From: Salvator merianae
Taxonomy: Eukaryota > Chordata > Lepidosauria > Squamata > Teiidae
NCBI GenBank assembly: GCA_003586115.2
Contig: QVOM02000034.1
Coordinates: 108,327,510-108,391,509, forward strand
DNA length: 64,000 nucleotides
Reading direction: 5' to 3'
The notes below the pieces were generated by a model that did no database searches, was not told the origin of the DNA, and saw only the letters and a program-made list of their open reading frames with translations. Of this stretch, positions 1 to 10,614 are shown piece by piece. The position numbers and the translations under genes are program-made. Position 1 is the stretch's first letter. Every line of letters begins with the position of its first letter.

Positions 1-116
1 TCATGCAGACTATGGCAAGCCTGAGGCACGGCCTGCCTTAGTCTGCAGCAGCATGTGAATGGCAGGCCCCTATTCCAGAATATAATCTGGAATAAGGTCC
101 AGTGCAGATAAATCCT
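1..116. mobile_element. Family A MITE, cut by window start
   Basis: This is the right part of a short non-autonomous DNA transposon. It shares the block AGGCCCCTATTCCAGAATAT followed by GGAATAAGG and TCCAGTGCAGA with copies at 1339-1518, 17416-17531, 44677-44809 and 49282-49463. The left end lies outside the window. It has no coding capacity. Confidence 0.6.
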
Positions 117-440
117 TAGTGTCAGATCTCCCGCTCCATCATAGCACACTGCAGCATACCACCCAAATTAGAGTTTCATTTACATGGAGCCTTAGTTCAT
201 GGTTTTGAATCACTTTTGGTTATGCTGTTTATAAGCCACTGGAAGGCTTCCATGGAAAACAGGACTTTAAAAACACACCATAAAACATTAATAGCTAAGT
301 AGAACTGCAGCCTTCTTCAGCACCATGAGCAGAAATGTCCACGAGCATAGAATGATTGCTCAAGTTGAAATTGTTAAAGCAAATACACATGACCATAAAT
401 ATTTCAAAGAAAGCTCCCTGTCTAGAATCAAAATGCCTAA
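117..440. other. Single-copy sequence, nothing recognised
   Basis: AT-rich sequence between two MITEs. No open frame, RNA gene or repeat motif that I recognise. Confidence 0.5.
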
Positions 441-734
441 GGCTGCATTCACACCTAAGGGTGCATTCAGACTAGCGATTTTTAAAATTGCCTGAATAAA
501 ATGAGTAAATCATTCCTGGGCACACAGAAAAAGCCTTCCAAACACAGTTACCCATTTATTCGCTTCATAACTCACCCATAGTGCAGCCTATTCACTTCAT
601 CAGACAAGGTACCAAGCCTGCAAAGGGTGCTGCTCACTGACTGGCCACTGGGTATGAAATCCCCGCCTCTTTGCTGAAGCAGTTTCCAACTCTTTAACTC
701 TTTAACTGCCAGAGTTTTTTGTTTGCGAACACAA

Positions 735-1168
735 TAGTTCTGAAACTCAAGTCTCTCTCTCTTCCCCACTCCTCATTATTTTAAGAAATCCAGTGTGATT
801 TTCTAATCTAAAGAAGGCAGGATAGGAGTTATTTTTGCAAATCTGTTTAATTGAGTTCAAAAGTTCCTGCCAGGAACTTCCTAGTGCCAGCAGAAGTTCA
901 TTGGTGCCCCTCCCTCCCTGTCTGATTGTCCCATGCCTTCAAGCCAAGGCTGTGAAACAAACTCGTTCTGAAACCCAAGTCTCTCTCTTCCCACTCTTCG
1001 TTATACAAAGTCTAGTGTGCTTTTTAAGTACATTTCTAACAGAAGGCAGGATAGGAATTACCTTTTTAGTTGCACTTTCAGCTTCCTTCAGTCTGTTTGA
1101 GTTCAAAAGTTCCCGGTGCTGGAAAGCGCTTGCTGGTGCCCCTCCCTGCCTCCCTCCCTGATTGTCCA
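735..1168 (+). repeat. Diverged tandem duplication inside family B
   Basis: Two successive units begin GTTCTGAAACTCAAGTCTCT (about 738) and GTTCTGAAACCCAAGTCTCT (about 967). Each continues through AGAAGGCAGGATAGGA, GAGTTCAAAAGTTCC and TGGTGCCCCTCCCT. The second family B copy (22065-22730) has only one such unit, so the duplication is specific to this copy or its sub-lineage. Confidence 0.65.
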
Positions 1169-1338
1169 ATGGATTCCTTCAAGACTGTGATTGGTGGAGG
1201 CACTCCCCGCTCAGTTCTAAGGCAACCTGAGAGCTCTTTTCTCCCAACTGTTGAAGAGTCACCTCATTACAGGCTTGGAGGTGGGATAAGACAAATTTTA
1301 TTTCCTGTTTGCCTCGCTTGGGTCAAATTCTGTCAGAA

Positions 1339-1518
1339 GGGCCCTTTCTGCACTTGGCTTTATTCTGGATTATATCCAAGAATAGAGACCTGCTATCTGC
1401 ATGTTAGTGCAGATTGCATCAGACCCTGGGTGGGTCTGCCATAGTTTATACTAGCATGCAGATGGCAGGTCCCTGTTCCAGGATATAATCTAGAATAAGG
1501 CCAAGTGCAAAAAGGGCC
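1339..1518 (+). mobile_element. Family A MITE nested in family B
   Basis: The left end GGCCCTTTCTGCACTTGG is mirrored at the right end (CCAAGTGCAAAAAGGGCC). Subterminal CTTTATTCTGGATTATATCC and its inverse AGGATATAATCTAGAATAAG confirm a palindromic MITE of about 180 bp. It interrupts family B, making it the youngest layer of the three-level nest. Confidence 0.7.
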
Positions 1519-1757
1519 AAGGTGACCGAAATAGCAAGTCTGAACACACCTTAAGTTTTAATCCAACTTCAGTCCACTTTCAGACTGAAAAAACACATCA
1601 GCAAAGTGACTAGACATTTTCTTTCCACATTAGTTAACCCCAAAGTGGATTTTCTGAGTTAGATAATGCTGAAAGAAAACAGCCTGTCACTTTGCTGATA
1701 TGTCCTCTCACTTTGAAAGTGTACTGAAGCTGGATTAAAACTTCAGTGTGAACAGTC

Positions 1758-2649
1758 TCCAAATGTTTCACAGTTTGAATCTCTACTTTAAAAAAAAAGA
1801 AGAAGAAGAACAGCTGAAGAGGGCAGTGAATTTAATAGTGCCCAAGTCTGATGAATAGGACATGTAACTGTGTCCTCCACAACAGAAGTTTGACTTCTAT
1901 TTCATTCTCTTCTTCTTAGCATAGCTCCCTTCCACCACTGCCACCCAGTTTGTTAATATCTGACAGTCTCAATAAAATCAGCATTCCTCTTATTGCTATT
2001 TTAAGCATGACACCATTGATTTTGATCTCGCAGCCTCTGTATTGCTCTGCGTCACCACCAAAAGCACAAAACCACCCTGCAAATACCCTGAACCCAGCTG
2101 CTTTCATTTGAAATCATCTCTCTGTTGATATTATCTATCGTGATTGATGGTCAATAGCTGCATTGTTTTTAATACTCTTGGCATAAGTCAGGAGGCAGGC
2201 AGGCATATTATTGCTACCACCACTGTGTGACACACAACCCATGCTAATGAGCAAGAGAGTATTGTCAGGAGCTGTGTGGGATAGTGGATTATTAAGCAGG
2301 CTTCCACATTAAAATAATGGCGGCTCCCATAAAAACATGTCATAGCTTGGCATACATTTTGTTCTCCCTTCCTCTGACTCTTAAGTCTATCTCAACCCCA
2401 GTAGTGTGCATTTAAATGAAAATAAAAGGAAAAAAGGTTCTCTCCTGGGCTAAATTTAACTTTTTGAAAGTTTTCAGTTCTGATGTAAACATTACCATTT
2501 CTAAGGAGGATTAGAGTTTTGCTGTTTCATGCATTACCTATCTTTCCATAACTTTCCACAACTATGCCCTATCACCCTTCAAGAAAAATACCAGGTCGCT
2601 GTATAATTATAAAATAAAAATAAAATAAACTTATGACATGGTGCCCAAA
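1758..2649. other. Single-copy stretch; candidate conserved non-coding DNA
   Basis: No gene or repeat recognised. About 2100-2340 is single-copy, AT-rich and full of homeodomain-like motifs. TGATTGATGG at 2141-2150 resembles a composite PBX/HOX or MEIS-type site, and GGATTATTAAGC lies near 2285. Regulatory function is only an inference from composition and motifs. Confidence 0.25.
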
Positions 2650-2745
2650 TTTGTTTTGAACAGATGCCAGGGTTATATGACTAGCCCTGGCACCGTCAGG
2701 TGAAGGGTGGGATATAAATTCTTAAATAAACAAACAACTTGACAA
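2650..2745 (+). mobile_element. L2-type LINE 3' tail fragment
   Basis: Ends GAAGGGTGGGATATAAATTC followed by an AAATAAACAAACAA tail. This is the typical 3' terminus of squamate L2-type LINEs, and the same phrase occurs at the ends of the L2 copies at 40540 and 43860. Only the 3' untranslated tail remains. Confidence 0.6.
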
Positions 2746-3339
2746 TCAGTTCCACCTTAATACACACTTATCAGAGGAGTCTCTGACCAGCTGTGCAGGA
2801 TAACACAAACACGCAGCCAACCCTGTCAACCCAGCCACAATGTTCTAAAAAAAGCTACAGCTTCTGGGCCAAACTTTGGCCCCATCCAGACAAGGCCTAA
2901 AACAAGGGATTATCCAGGGGCTATATTAGGATTGCCATACATCTCCATGGCAATCCCAAATAGCTCCAGGATACAGGAGTGAACTTGTGCAGTATCACTA
3001 TTCCGGGAAAATCAACTCACCTTATAACTTAACTGTCTGGGTGCTCGCTTTCTCCATGGACCTTAAAGAAAATGGCCCAAGTACATGTGCAGCACCCTAA
3101 CAGACTGAAAATGGCCACCACATTTTCAGAGAGATCACACAGTTCCAGGTATTTTGTGTCATCAAAATATCCAGAAGTAGTGGCCTCCTCATCACAGGAG
3201 CAAGTGTCCAGGCCCACACCTGCCCCATGATGTTGCCCTGCCATTTGGCAAGGATGGCTGGAGGCAATTGCAGGATCCAAACAAGATCCCACATTTTCCT
3301 CTTGCCTTCTGGAGGTAGCCTTTAAGAAAACACTGTACA
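2746..3339. other. No gene recognised
   Basis: Unassigned sequence. A weak CCCCATCCAGACAAGG start near 2880 resembles the edge of the unclassified element at 61525, but I cannot define its other end. Confidence 0.35.
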
Positions 3340-3625
3340 AAGCATATACTCCAAGCTTTACACTTCCAAAGTTATCTGGGTTGAAGTGCTACAACTAACC
3401 TATCAGCTGACCCATAAGCCCAAGATGGTAAAAGGTTTGCTGAGCCATCACAGCTACCTAGATAGAGGCAAGTATGGTTCCAGAAACATCCCCCAGATTA
3501 CACTTCTGGTCCAATAGGGACAGTGCAGGGCCTCAGTCTAGTTAGGATTAACCTTCATTAAATCAGATATTATAGAACAGAATTGGTTATCATCCTATAC
3601 TGATGACACAGTGTACCAAATTTTC
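3340..3625 (-). mobile_element. Degraded L2-type LINE fragment
   Basis: Plus-strand text such as ATGGTTCCAGAAACATCCCC and CTATACTGATGACACAGTG parallels the minus-strand L2 elements at 33300-33360 and 54850-54930. The latter phrase is the reverse complement of the region around the reverse-transcriptase DDT motif. Many indels are present and no frame survives. Confidence 0.45.
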
Positions 3626-4259
3626 TAACATAAATTTATTGCAAGTCATTTGCAAGCGTCTGGTAACCCTAAAGGTTTAACTCTGATTACCCTCCCATAA
3701 AGGCAAACGATGCATTCACATACAGTGAATTTTACTGTCCTGTCATTGAGAAGAATGTAAACTTCAGGGGCGCAAACAGAAGTTAGATGAAGTAGGAAGG
3801 AACAGGAATGCAGGAGTTCTGGCCTCAAAACAAGGAAGCAGTCTGGAACCAGAAGCAAAGAGAATTAGGTTTGGTAAGAACAGTTTGCAAACTTAGACCC
3901 TAGCTACACACAAACCTTATCTCTTACTTCAAAATGAACTGTGGATGAATTGCATGAGTTTCAGGTTGAGAGAACAGACCTGAATAATTTAAACGTATCT
4001 AGTATGCTTGTGAGGTCCACTCCCAATCACATCCTGTTTGAAACTCCTCCCTCAACTGTGATTGGTCAGCACAACTTGTCAACAACCAGCAACCCTTCTC
4101 CACTGATTCAATGCTCAAGTGCATTTCTGAGCAAAACTGGAAACTGACAAGCCACAAATGAATCCAGAAGTGTGCTTCTGCAGAACCCTATGAATAGTAT
4201 AACAGGAGCAACAAAGGCATAACTAAAGGACTTATTCAATCTGGATCTTTTCCCAGGAG
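3626..4259. other. No gene recognised
   Basis: Unassigned sequence with only short chance frames. Confidence 0.4.
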
Positions 4260-4711
4260 AACCTTTCACTCTTGCCACATTAGAACTGGATAACTATTCT
4301 GTTCTAACATGGAATGGACCATGCAGCGTGGATACTGTCCGCACTGCAGGGCCCTAGACTGGAATACCAGCAGGATACCAGCATCCTCACTGTGAATGCT
4401 GATGTCTTGCTCCTGATCTTCACCATGACAGTAGCCAGGAAGTGTCCAGCCACTGCCATGGTGATCAGCTGCAGATCATGCAGGCATGCACAGGCACAAT
4501 CGGGCAGGTGCAGCCGTGGCACACCATGCAGCTGTGCATTCCACCCGAAAGCTGCTCCCAGTCAAGTTGCAGAGCATTGTTTAGTGCTCCACAGTGAGCC
4601 ACAATCAGGTGCAGCTGGAGTCTGCTCCCAGTCATGTGGGCCACTGCACAGTGCAGACACACTTGTCTAGTGAGTGTGCAGATGCTCACTAGGCAAAAAG
4701 CGCCAAAAGGC
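4260..4711 (+). mobile_element. Family D MITE (copy 1)
   Basis: Shares the family D order: a terminal CTTTCAC-type start, GGATACCAGCATCCTCACTG, CCACTGCCATGGTGATCAG, a GCAGGTGCAGCC block, then TAGTGAGTGTGCAGATGCTC and a CCAAAAGGCT end. Seven other copies lie in this window. It is about 450 bp with no transposase. The termini are eroded and no target duplication is visible. Confidence 0.65.
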
Positions 4712-6382
4712 TGAGGCTCTCTGCAAGCTGCCTTGTGCTTTTTTTTTCTTAAGCAGATTTCAGAGTCAGCTCTTCCAGCTAAAGCCATGTGCACAGGTGT
4801 ATGCTTGTCACTTTCTTACAGATCCAAGACACTGTAAATTACTGGTTGTCTCTACAAAGGGAAAAATCGAGGCAATGACCTCTCCTGGAATGCCTAGCCT
4901 CTGTAAATCCACAATGTGGGCACAACAACAACAGAAAAAAAAAAAACCCAAATACTGTGCATTTGACTCGCAAACTTATATTTTTCAGCTGACTTTGATT
5001 TCATGAATAATAAAACTTTGTGTATCTACCCTCTTAGAGATTAAAACAGAGAGATTTAGTGACTTCAGGGCAAATTTTGTTATAGCTAGGGCAAAAGGCA
5101 ATACAGGATCAGGCCTGGAACTCATGTCTAGAAAATGAACGAAGGTAGCAAAGCATGAAAGCAGAGAACAATTACAAACAGCTAAGCATTCTAGTTCCAG
5201 GGTCTCGGGACCTTTCTGCGCTGAATAGTATACTTATAGACCTATGCTCCTCTTTGTTCTTGAACACCTGCTTTGCTTTTTGGAAAGGTTCTAGCTCCTG
5301 ACTATTCTTGCTTCCTCAGATAGATTTCAATTCCCTACAGTGTGGACACAGCACAACCCCAAAATCTCCCTGGATAAGAGCTTAAAGGGTTGGTGACTTC
5401 ATGTCAGTGCACTCATCAGACCTCCATCCCATCTAAGAGAGGCAGCAAACAACCTTGGAAGCATCCTTTGTGCAGACCATAAAAAAAACACCCAAGGTAT
5501 GTGCCACTCTCATGCACCTCCATTGCCCCTGTGCAGAAGAATGGCAGCAACAGAGGGCAACTTACCACCCTATTTTCCACCCAGTGCAATTAAAGACTGG
5601 GTGAAAACTTCAAAGTTGAGAGTGGAAAGCATGCAGCATGTGGATGGTGCACCTCCTGCCCCCAGGGCTGGACTATGTGCTTCAGTCCAGTGAGTAGCTT
5701 TTCCCATGGCTATGCAGATAAGCCACAGTCTCTGACACTCAGGATGCATTGATGTTCCTTAGCTATCTCCAGCCCCCACCTTCTATGCTGTATACTTCCG
5801 GCTGCCACTTTACAACATATCATTCATCACAAACATTCATCTGTTCACCATCTTATTTTCAACTAAGAATTCAAGTAAGAATCAAGAGCTGAACTGATCA
5901 GACTGGTCAGGTCTGAATGGTAAGCAGTCCAAAAACATGGGCAGAAGAAATGGAAAGAAGTGACAAGGGCCCTGCTTGCCTTGGCAATAGGCATTTCCAT
6001 CTCCAGCAACCATCTCCTTGTGACAATTTTTTCAGCCTTTTGTAGGATAGGGAAAAATCCAGGTATTCTTGCAAAATTGGAAATGCACTAGGGGAGATGC
6101 ATTTAACACTGACATACACCATGTTAACCTAGTAATGTAGTAAACACGCTTTTACATTTTTTGTGCAGACTGGTAATAGAAGCTAATAACATCCAAGACA
6201 ATTGTGTGGTAGAGAAGATTTGAATCAAATTTTCTTAAAGTGCAAACTTGTAGAAAACAATATTCTGGTTGTTCTTTAATGTTTATTAAGTGAGGAGTTT
6301 CCCATGCCAGCTGGACTAAAATACAGATTATTCTTTGGTCTTTAATTCTATAGTCATACCTTTTTATGACATTGTCAAGAAC
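4712..6382. other. No gene recognised
   Basis: About 1.7 kb of mostly single-copy sequence with short A runs (4935-4947). I see no conserved frame, splice-bounded exon or repeat family. Confidence 0.4.
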
Positions 6383-6401
6383 ACAGAGAGAGAGAGAGAG
6401 A
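6383..6401. repeat. (GA)n microsatellite
   Basis: Short uninterrupted AG dinucleotide run. Confidence 0.9.
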
Positions 6402-6657
6402 ATGACACCTGCAAAATATCAGTTCATTACCATAAATGGTTTGACCTCCAGGGAAAATGAATAGCTGAGGTGGAAAAAAATTAATCATTTACTTCCACTC
6501 CCTAGGGTGTTGCCATTTCCAAAACATTTTCTTGCAAGCCAACTCTACTCAGTGGTACATTCTTGGATGCATCCAAAAGTAACACCCCTAATTAACTTGA
6601 CCAACAATTAACATAATATTAATTGGGTAAAAATTTAGTCTTCTTCCAAACAACCCA

Positions 6658-6786
6658 AGAAGAAGAAAAAGAAGAGAAGGAAGAGGGAGAGGGAGAAGGA
6701 GAAGGAGAAGGAGAAGGAGAAGGAGAAGGAGAAGGAGAAGGAGAAGGAGAAGGAGAAGGAGAAGGAGAAGGAGAAGGAGAAGGAGA
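6658..6786 (+). repeat. Polypurine GGAGAA hexamer array
   Basis: An AGAAGAAAAAGAAGAG lead-in is followed by a long, almost perfect GGAGAA repeat up to 6786. The plus strand is entirely purine over this span, so it is a candidate for triplex (H-DNA) formation. The Glu-Gly and Ser-Phe dipeptide frames it creates are artefacts of the repeat. Confidence 0.95.
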
Positions 6787-9227
6787 AATTAAAATCATTC
6801 TCTGAAAGTTTCTTCAAGCAAGGATTTTTTTCAAAAAAATTTATAGCAACTTGACCCTCTTTCCTAGAAATTTTACCCTTTTCTTCAAAAATAAAATGTA
6901 TTCACTTGAAAACTTAGAATTAAAAATTAACCAAGGATTAATGTTTATTTCCAGATTGGTGTTTAGGGAATGAGTGCCATGCAACCATTTTTAAAAATGG
7001 GAAACAAAGCTACCACAAACTTATGTCATTTGGGGCATTCATGTTTATTCTGGGATAATATACTACCTAAATTTGGAAGAATGTATATTTTTCATATGGA
7101 ATTAGTGAAGTTTTAAAAGGGGGAGGAAGATAAAACTTGTTATACTGGCATGAAAGCTTTAATTCAATAATTCTGAGTGATTTGAAAGATCCATAGATGT
7201 GTGAAGGAACCTTTGTGATGGTTCCTCATTCATTATCACTCCAAAACTGGAATTAACTCAGTAACCACAAACTGTCACAGTAAACTGGCTATTTTTGAAG
7301 GGCTTTTGATCTAAAAAGGGTCAGAAATGCCATTTTGAATTCTAAGGTTCATTCTATTTTTAAAGACCCTAACATTTGAAACTAATGAGAAACTCTTTTA
7401 AGTTTTCTTTATTTTAATGCTGCTAATATGTCAATCAGTTTTTGTTTTTAAGAATTCTTTCCATTTCTAGATAAGCAACAACAAAATATGTACATTTTAA
7501 CTACAGAACACTCTGAACAGTGCCAGCTTTGTCAGCTTTGATTTCCTGTTCTATTTATGTGCATTTAATAATAAAACAACTCAAAGCCAAGAATATATGT
7601 ATGGGCGAGCTGGTGGGTGTTCGTACAAACACACGTATATAAAATCTAGCTGCTTATTCTAAGTTATACAAAGTAGTTTGTTTTTTAATCATCAGAAGTC
7701 ACCCTGTCAACAACTGCATTACAGAAGAAGAGTTATATTTTAATTACTTTTCACACTGAGGCGGCAAGGGCCATTTGGATTAAGAGACTACATTAGTAAA
7801 GCTATATGCCTCCACTCTGCTAGTGTCTATTCAAAATCAGAAATTATCGGCATACATAGTCTAGCCTGGTAGTGGCCAGAAAGCATACAAAGATCTGAGA
7901 ACAGAACCACTTAACGGCAAAGCCATCCTGCGAACCTTCCCCCAGCCCTCTTCCTAATGCTTTTGTCATGTATATGAAAATCATTATGCAGTTTAGAAAA
8001 CAGGAGATGAAGTGACAGAGGAAGATCAGGGACCTACAATACATTAATATTCCACCAGCATCAAATATATTTCCCTTGAGGGGCTCCTACAGGCCACACT
8101 GTTATTACAGTGCCTATCCATTATCTTGTGCTGTACTTGGTATTAAGACAATAATGGAGAAAATAGGATTATGTGCAGATGATAGGAAATGTGAAAGCAA
8201 TTCAGAAAGATAGGAAATGAATGGAGACATGATTCTTTCATCAGCAGCCAGGGCAGTTTTGCATAGGGTAAAAGAGAAGATAAGTGAGCCCAAATGAAAC
8301 CTGTACTCATTACACATGATGGTTGGTTGATGGGGAATGGATGTTTACATATAATCCTACGAGTTTAACCTTTTTTGAAAGAGAAAATCACTGCATCTTC
8401 CTCTAATAGCTAGGCAACTCTGCCTTAGGAGAAGGTCTGTTTTGTTCCTAAACTGCACACAAGGAAAGATGGCCAATATTAGCTTGACACAGGTGGCCTT
8501 AAGTGAGGAATAACCTTTACCTCACTCTGAGACAAGAGTAATCCTGAAAGCTCTCCGAGGTTCCAACATCAGAACCGCTACACCATCAACTCTACTTTCT
8601 TCATCCTTTAGAAAATGGTGGGCAAATTCTGAAATAAGGATAGCTTCCCCCCCCCCCCATTAGCATTGTTGCTTGGCTTTATTTATTCACACAGTTCATG
8701 ATGCTTTACAGATATAAAAATATCTCTGGAGTCTGGAAGGATGAAAAATTCAGCAGGAGGGAAGAATGAAGTCACAGGAGGATAAATCCAGGAGTGGAAG
8801 AATGGGGACAAAGGAACTACTTAGGAAGCAGAAGGGTTATGATACAGAAAAGGAGGGGGTGCAATGTGCACGGGGGTGGGGTGTCAGCAGCAATCAGTAT
8901 ATCAAAATCCCAGGGTGGTGAGAATAACTACAACTGGGAACCTCATTTTGGTAGCTCTCTGCGGTGCTTAAAGATGCAGTGAATGATTCCAGGGCACAAG
9001 ATTGTCTGGATCCTCTGCCTCAGGAGAACCCTTCAGCCTCATAGATATGCAGTCATGTACAGGTGCACTTAAGATCCTGTGTGGAGTCTACAGATGCTTG
9101 TGCACTCCAGCACCCATTAACTTCGACCAGGAATGATGGAACTCATAATCTACAAAGCTATAGATTCACCATCACAGGATAAATAGTTTAGTCTGTCTCT
9201 AACGAAAGCAGCAGGTGAAAACTTGGA
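6787..9227. other. Single-copy AT-rich stretch, no gene
   Basis: About 2.4 kb of mostly unique sequence; 7380-7800 is especially AT-rich. A 12-nt C run is at 8647-8658. No repeat family, RNA gene or exon recognised. Confidence 0.4.
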
Positions 9228-9337
9228 GTCTTTACACACTGATCAGCTTAGAATGGTATAATTATACCATTCTAAACTGGTCAGGACCCAGCAGTGCGGC
9301 AACCATTCACTCTGTGAGTGCTAGAATGGCCGCGTAG

Positions 9338-10511
9338 TAGGGATGTGCACGAAATTTCGAAGCCACGAAATTTCGTACGAATTTCGTTGCTTCGCAACAT
9401 TCGCATCGAATGCGAAGTGCCCTCTCTATCGCGAAAGCGAATAGCGAAAGTCGTGGCGATTTTCATCAATTTTCATGACCTTCGCCACTCACTGCGAACG
9501 GCTATTTTTCGTCTCTTTTCGCTGCGAAAACTGCGATGCAACGAAGCTCAGTAGCTTCGTAGCCTCCAGTCTCTGCCTCTAGAGGTGGAAATTGTAATGC
9601 ATCACATTAGGAAAGATGGTATTTTTTAACTCTTCGCCTGCCTCGCAGCGATCACACCGCATGAGGATGAGAAACTCAGATGGCTAGGAGTTAATAAAAT
9701 GTCTTTGATGGTTGGTGGTATATAGTTCTGCTTTTTGAAATGGAGGGCAAGACAAGGCGTCATTTTGCTGCTGCTCGGAAGTAGGGAGGGAGGGCAAGAC
9801 GAGGCGTCATTTCGCTGCTGCTCGGAAGTAGGGAGGGAGGGCAAGACGAGGCATCATTTCGCTGCTGCTCAGAAGTAGGGAGTTATTTCATCCTGCGGCT
9901 GCTGCCAGTCTTCTAAATTATGCACTGAGCTGAAGGCAATTGCTTCGCGCGTCGCTGACTAAGCCTGCCCGCCTCGTAGGCGAGGTAATAATTTCTATGC
10001 CCCAAATGATCGGCATGGACGGCAGACAGCGACAAGTCACGCTGATAAGTTAAAGGGACAGAAGTTAGCGTGCATGCGCGCACAGACATGAGCGTCGAAA
10101 AGGCATCGAAAATGACGAAAAATCAAAGCGAAAAAAATTCCTTCGCTTGCTTTCGCTTGCTTTCGATCTGCAGTGAGGAACCCCAAACGTGCCTTCGTTG
10201 CTTTGAATCCTGCTACAAACCGGCCGCCGGTAAAAAGTAAGCTCCGTGCAATTTTTACCTTTAACGAAGCAACTCCTTAAATTAGCAACGTGGACGGTCA
10301 AATATAGAAGGGACAGGGCAGGGGGATATGCAGCGTTTGTTTTTCGCTACTTATTTCATTGATTTTGCACTTCCGGTTTTTTTGCGAAAATTTTCGCTGC
10401 GAAAACGAAAATCGCCATTTTCGCAACTTCTGTTTTCGTGCGAAAATGAAGCAATGAAGCTTCGATGCATTGCGAAACGAACAGAGAAAATTCCTTTCGT
10501 GCACATCCCTA
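9338..10511 (+). mobile_element. Family E hAT-type non-autonomous transposon (copy 1)
   Basis: A 1174-bp element with perfect 17-bp terminal inverted repeats (TAGGGATGTGCACGAAA). It is flanked by a perfect 8-bp duplication, CCGCGTAG, at 9330-9337 and 10512-10519. An 8-bp duplication is the hallmark of the hAT superfamily. Ends are rich in CGAAA and TTTCG motifs, and the interior is GC-richer than the surroundings. It holds direct repeats of about 58 bp around 9745-9880 that contain GGAGGGCAAGACGAGGCGTC. No transposase frame is present, so it must rely on an autonomous relative elsewhere. Confidence 0.85.
9745..9885 (+). repeat. Short tandem repeat array inside family E copy 1
   Basis: Three successive units share GGGCAAGACRAGGCRTCATT then TGCTGCTGCTCGGAAGTAGG, each about 58 bp. 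Family E copy 2 has no equivalent array. Confidence 0.75.
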
Positions 10512-10614
10512 CCGCGTAGCGGATCTCCAGCACTCACAGTGCGAATGCACACCTGCTCACCCTGACAGTGGCCACAGCAACGTCTGGCCATTGCCATGGT
10601 GAGCGGGATGTGAT

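Larger units (their letters stand above)
459..1551 (+). mobile_element. Family B non-autonomous DNA transposon (copy 1)
   Basis: Terminal inverted repeats: the left end reads GGGTGCATTCAGACTAGC and the right end, reverse-complemented, reads AGGTGTGTTCAGACTTGC. A TAA triplet flanks both sides (456-458 and 1552-1554). A 3-bp TWA duplication is typical of the PIF/Harbinger superfamily, so that class is an inference. The copy at 22065-22730 is in opposite orientation and about 666 bp long. This copy is longer because it carries an internal tandem duplication (about 735-1168) and a nested family A element (1339-1518). No transposase frame is present. Confidence 0.7.
441..1757 (+). mobile_element. 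Family C MITE, split by a family B insertion
   Basis: The left terminus (GGCTGCATTCACACCTAA, 441-458) is separated from the body (1552-1757), which starts TAAGTTTTAATCCAACTTC. The body ends with an inverted copy of its start, GAAGCTGGATTAAAACTTC then GTGTGAAC, so the uninterrupted element is a palindromic MITE of about 225 bp. Copies at 48360-48898 and 55188-55411 share the core AGTGACTAGNCATTTTCTTTCCACA. The interruption is the 1.1-kb family B element, flanked by TAA on both sides. Confidence 0.75.
9228..10614 (+). mobile_element. Family D MITE, split by hAT-type element (copy 2)
   Basis: The left part (9228-9337) contains CAGCTTAGAATGGTATAATT and its inverse ATACCATTCTAAACTGG. The rest (10520-10614) contains CCAGCACTCACAGTGCGAAT and CAGTGGCCACAGCAACG, and corresponds in order to the complete copy at 59200-60539. 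Family E occupies 9338-10511. The right terminus is missing, and BovB sequence begins at about 10615 instead. Confidence 0.7.

Noticed and set aside
6623..6817. Glu-Gly and Ser-Phe dipeptide frames
   Set aside because: Direct translation of the GGAGAA microsatellite.
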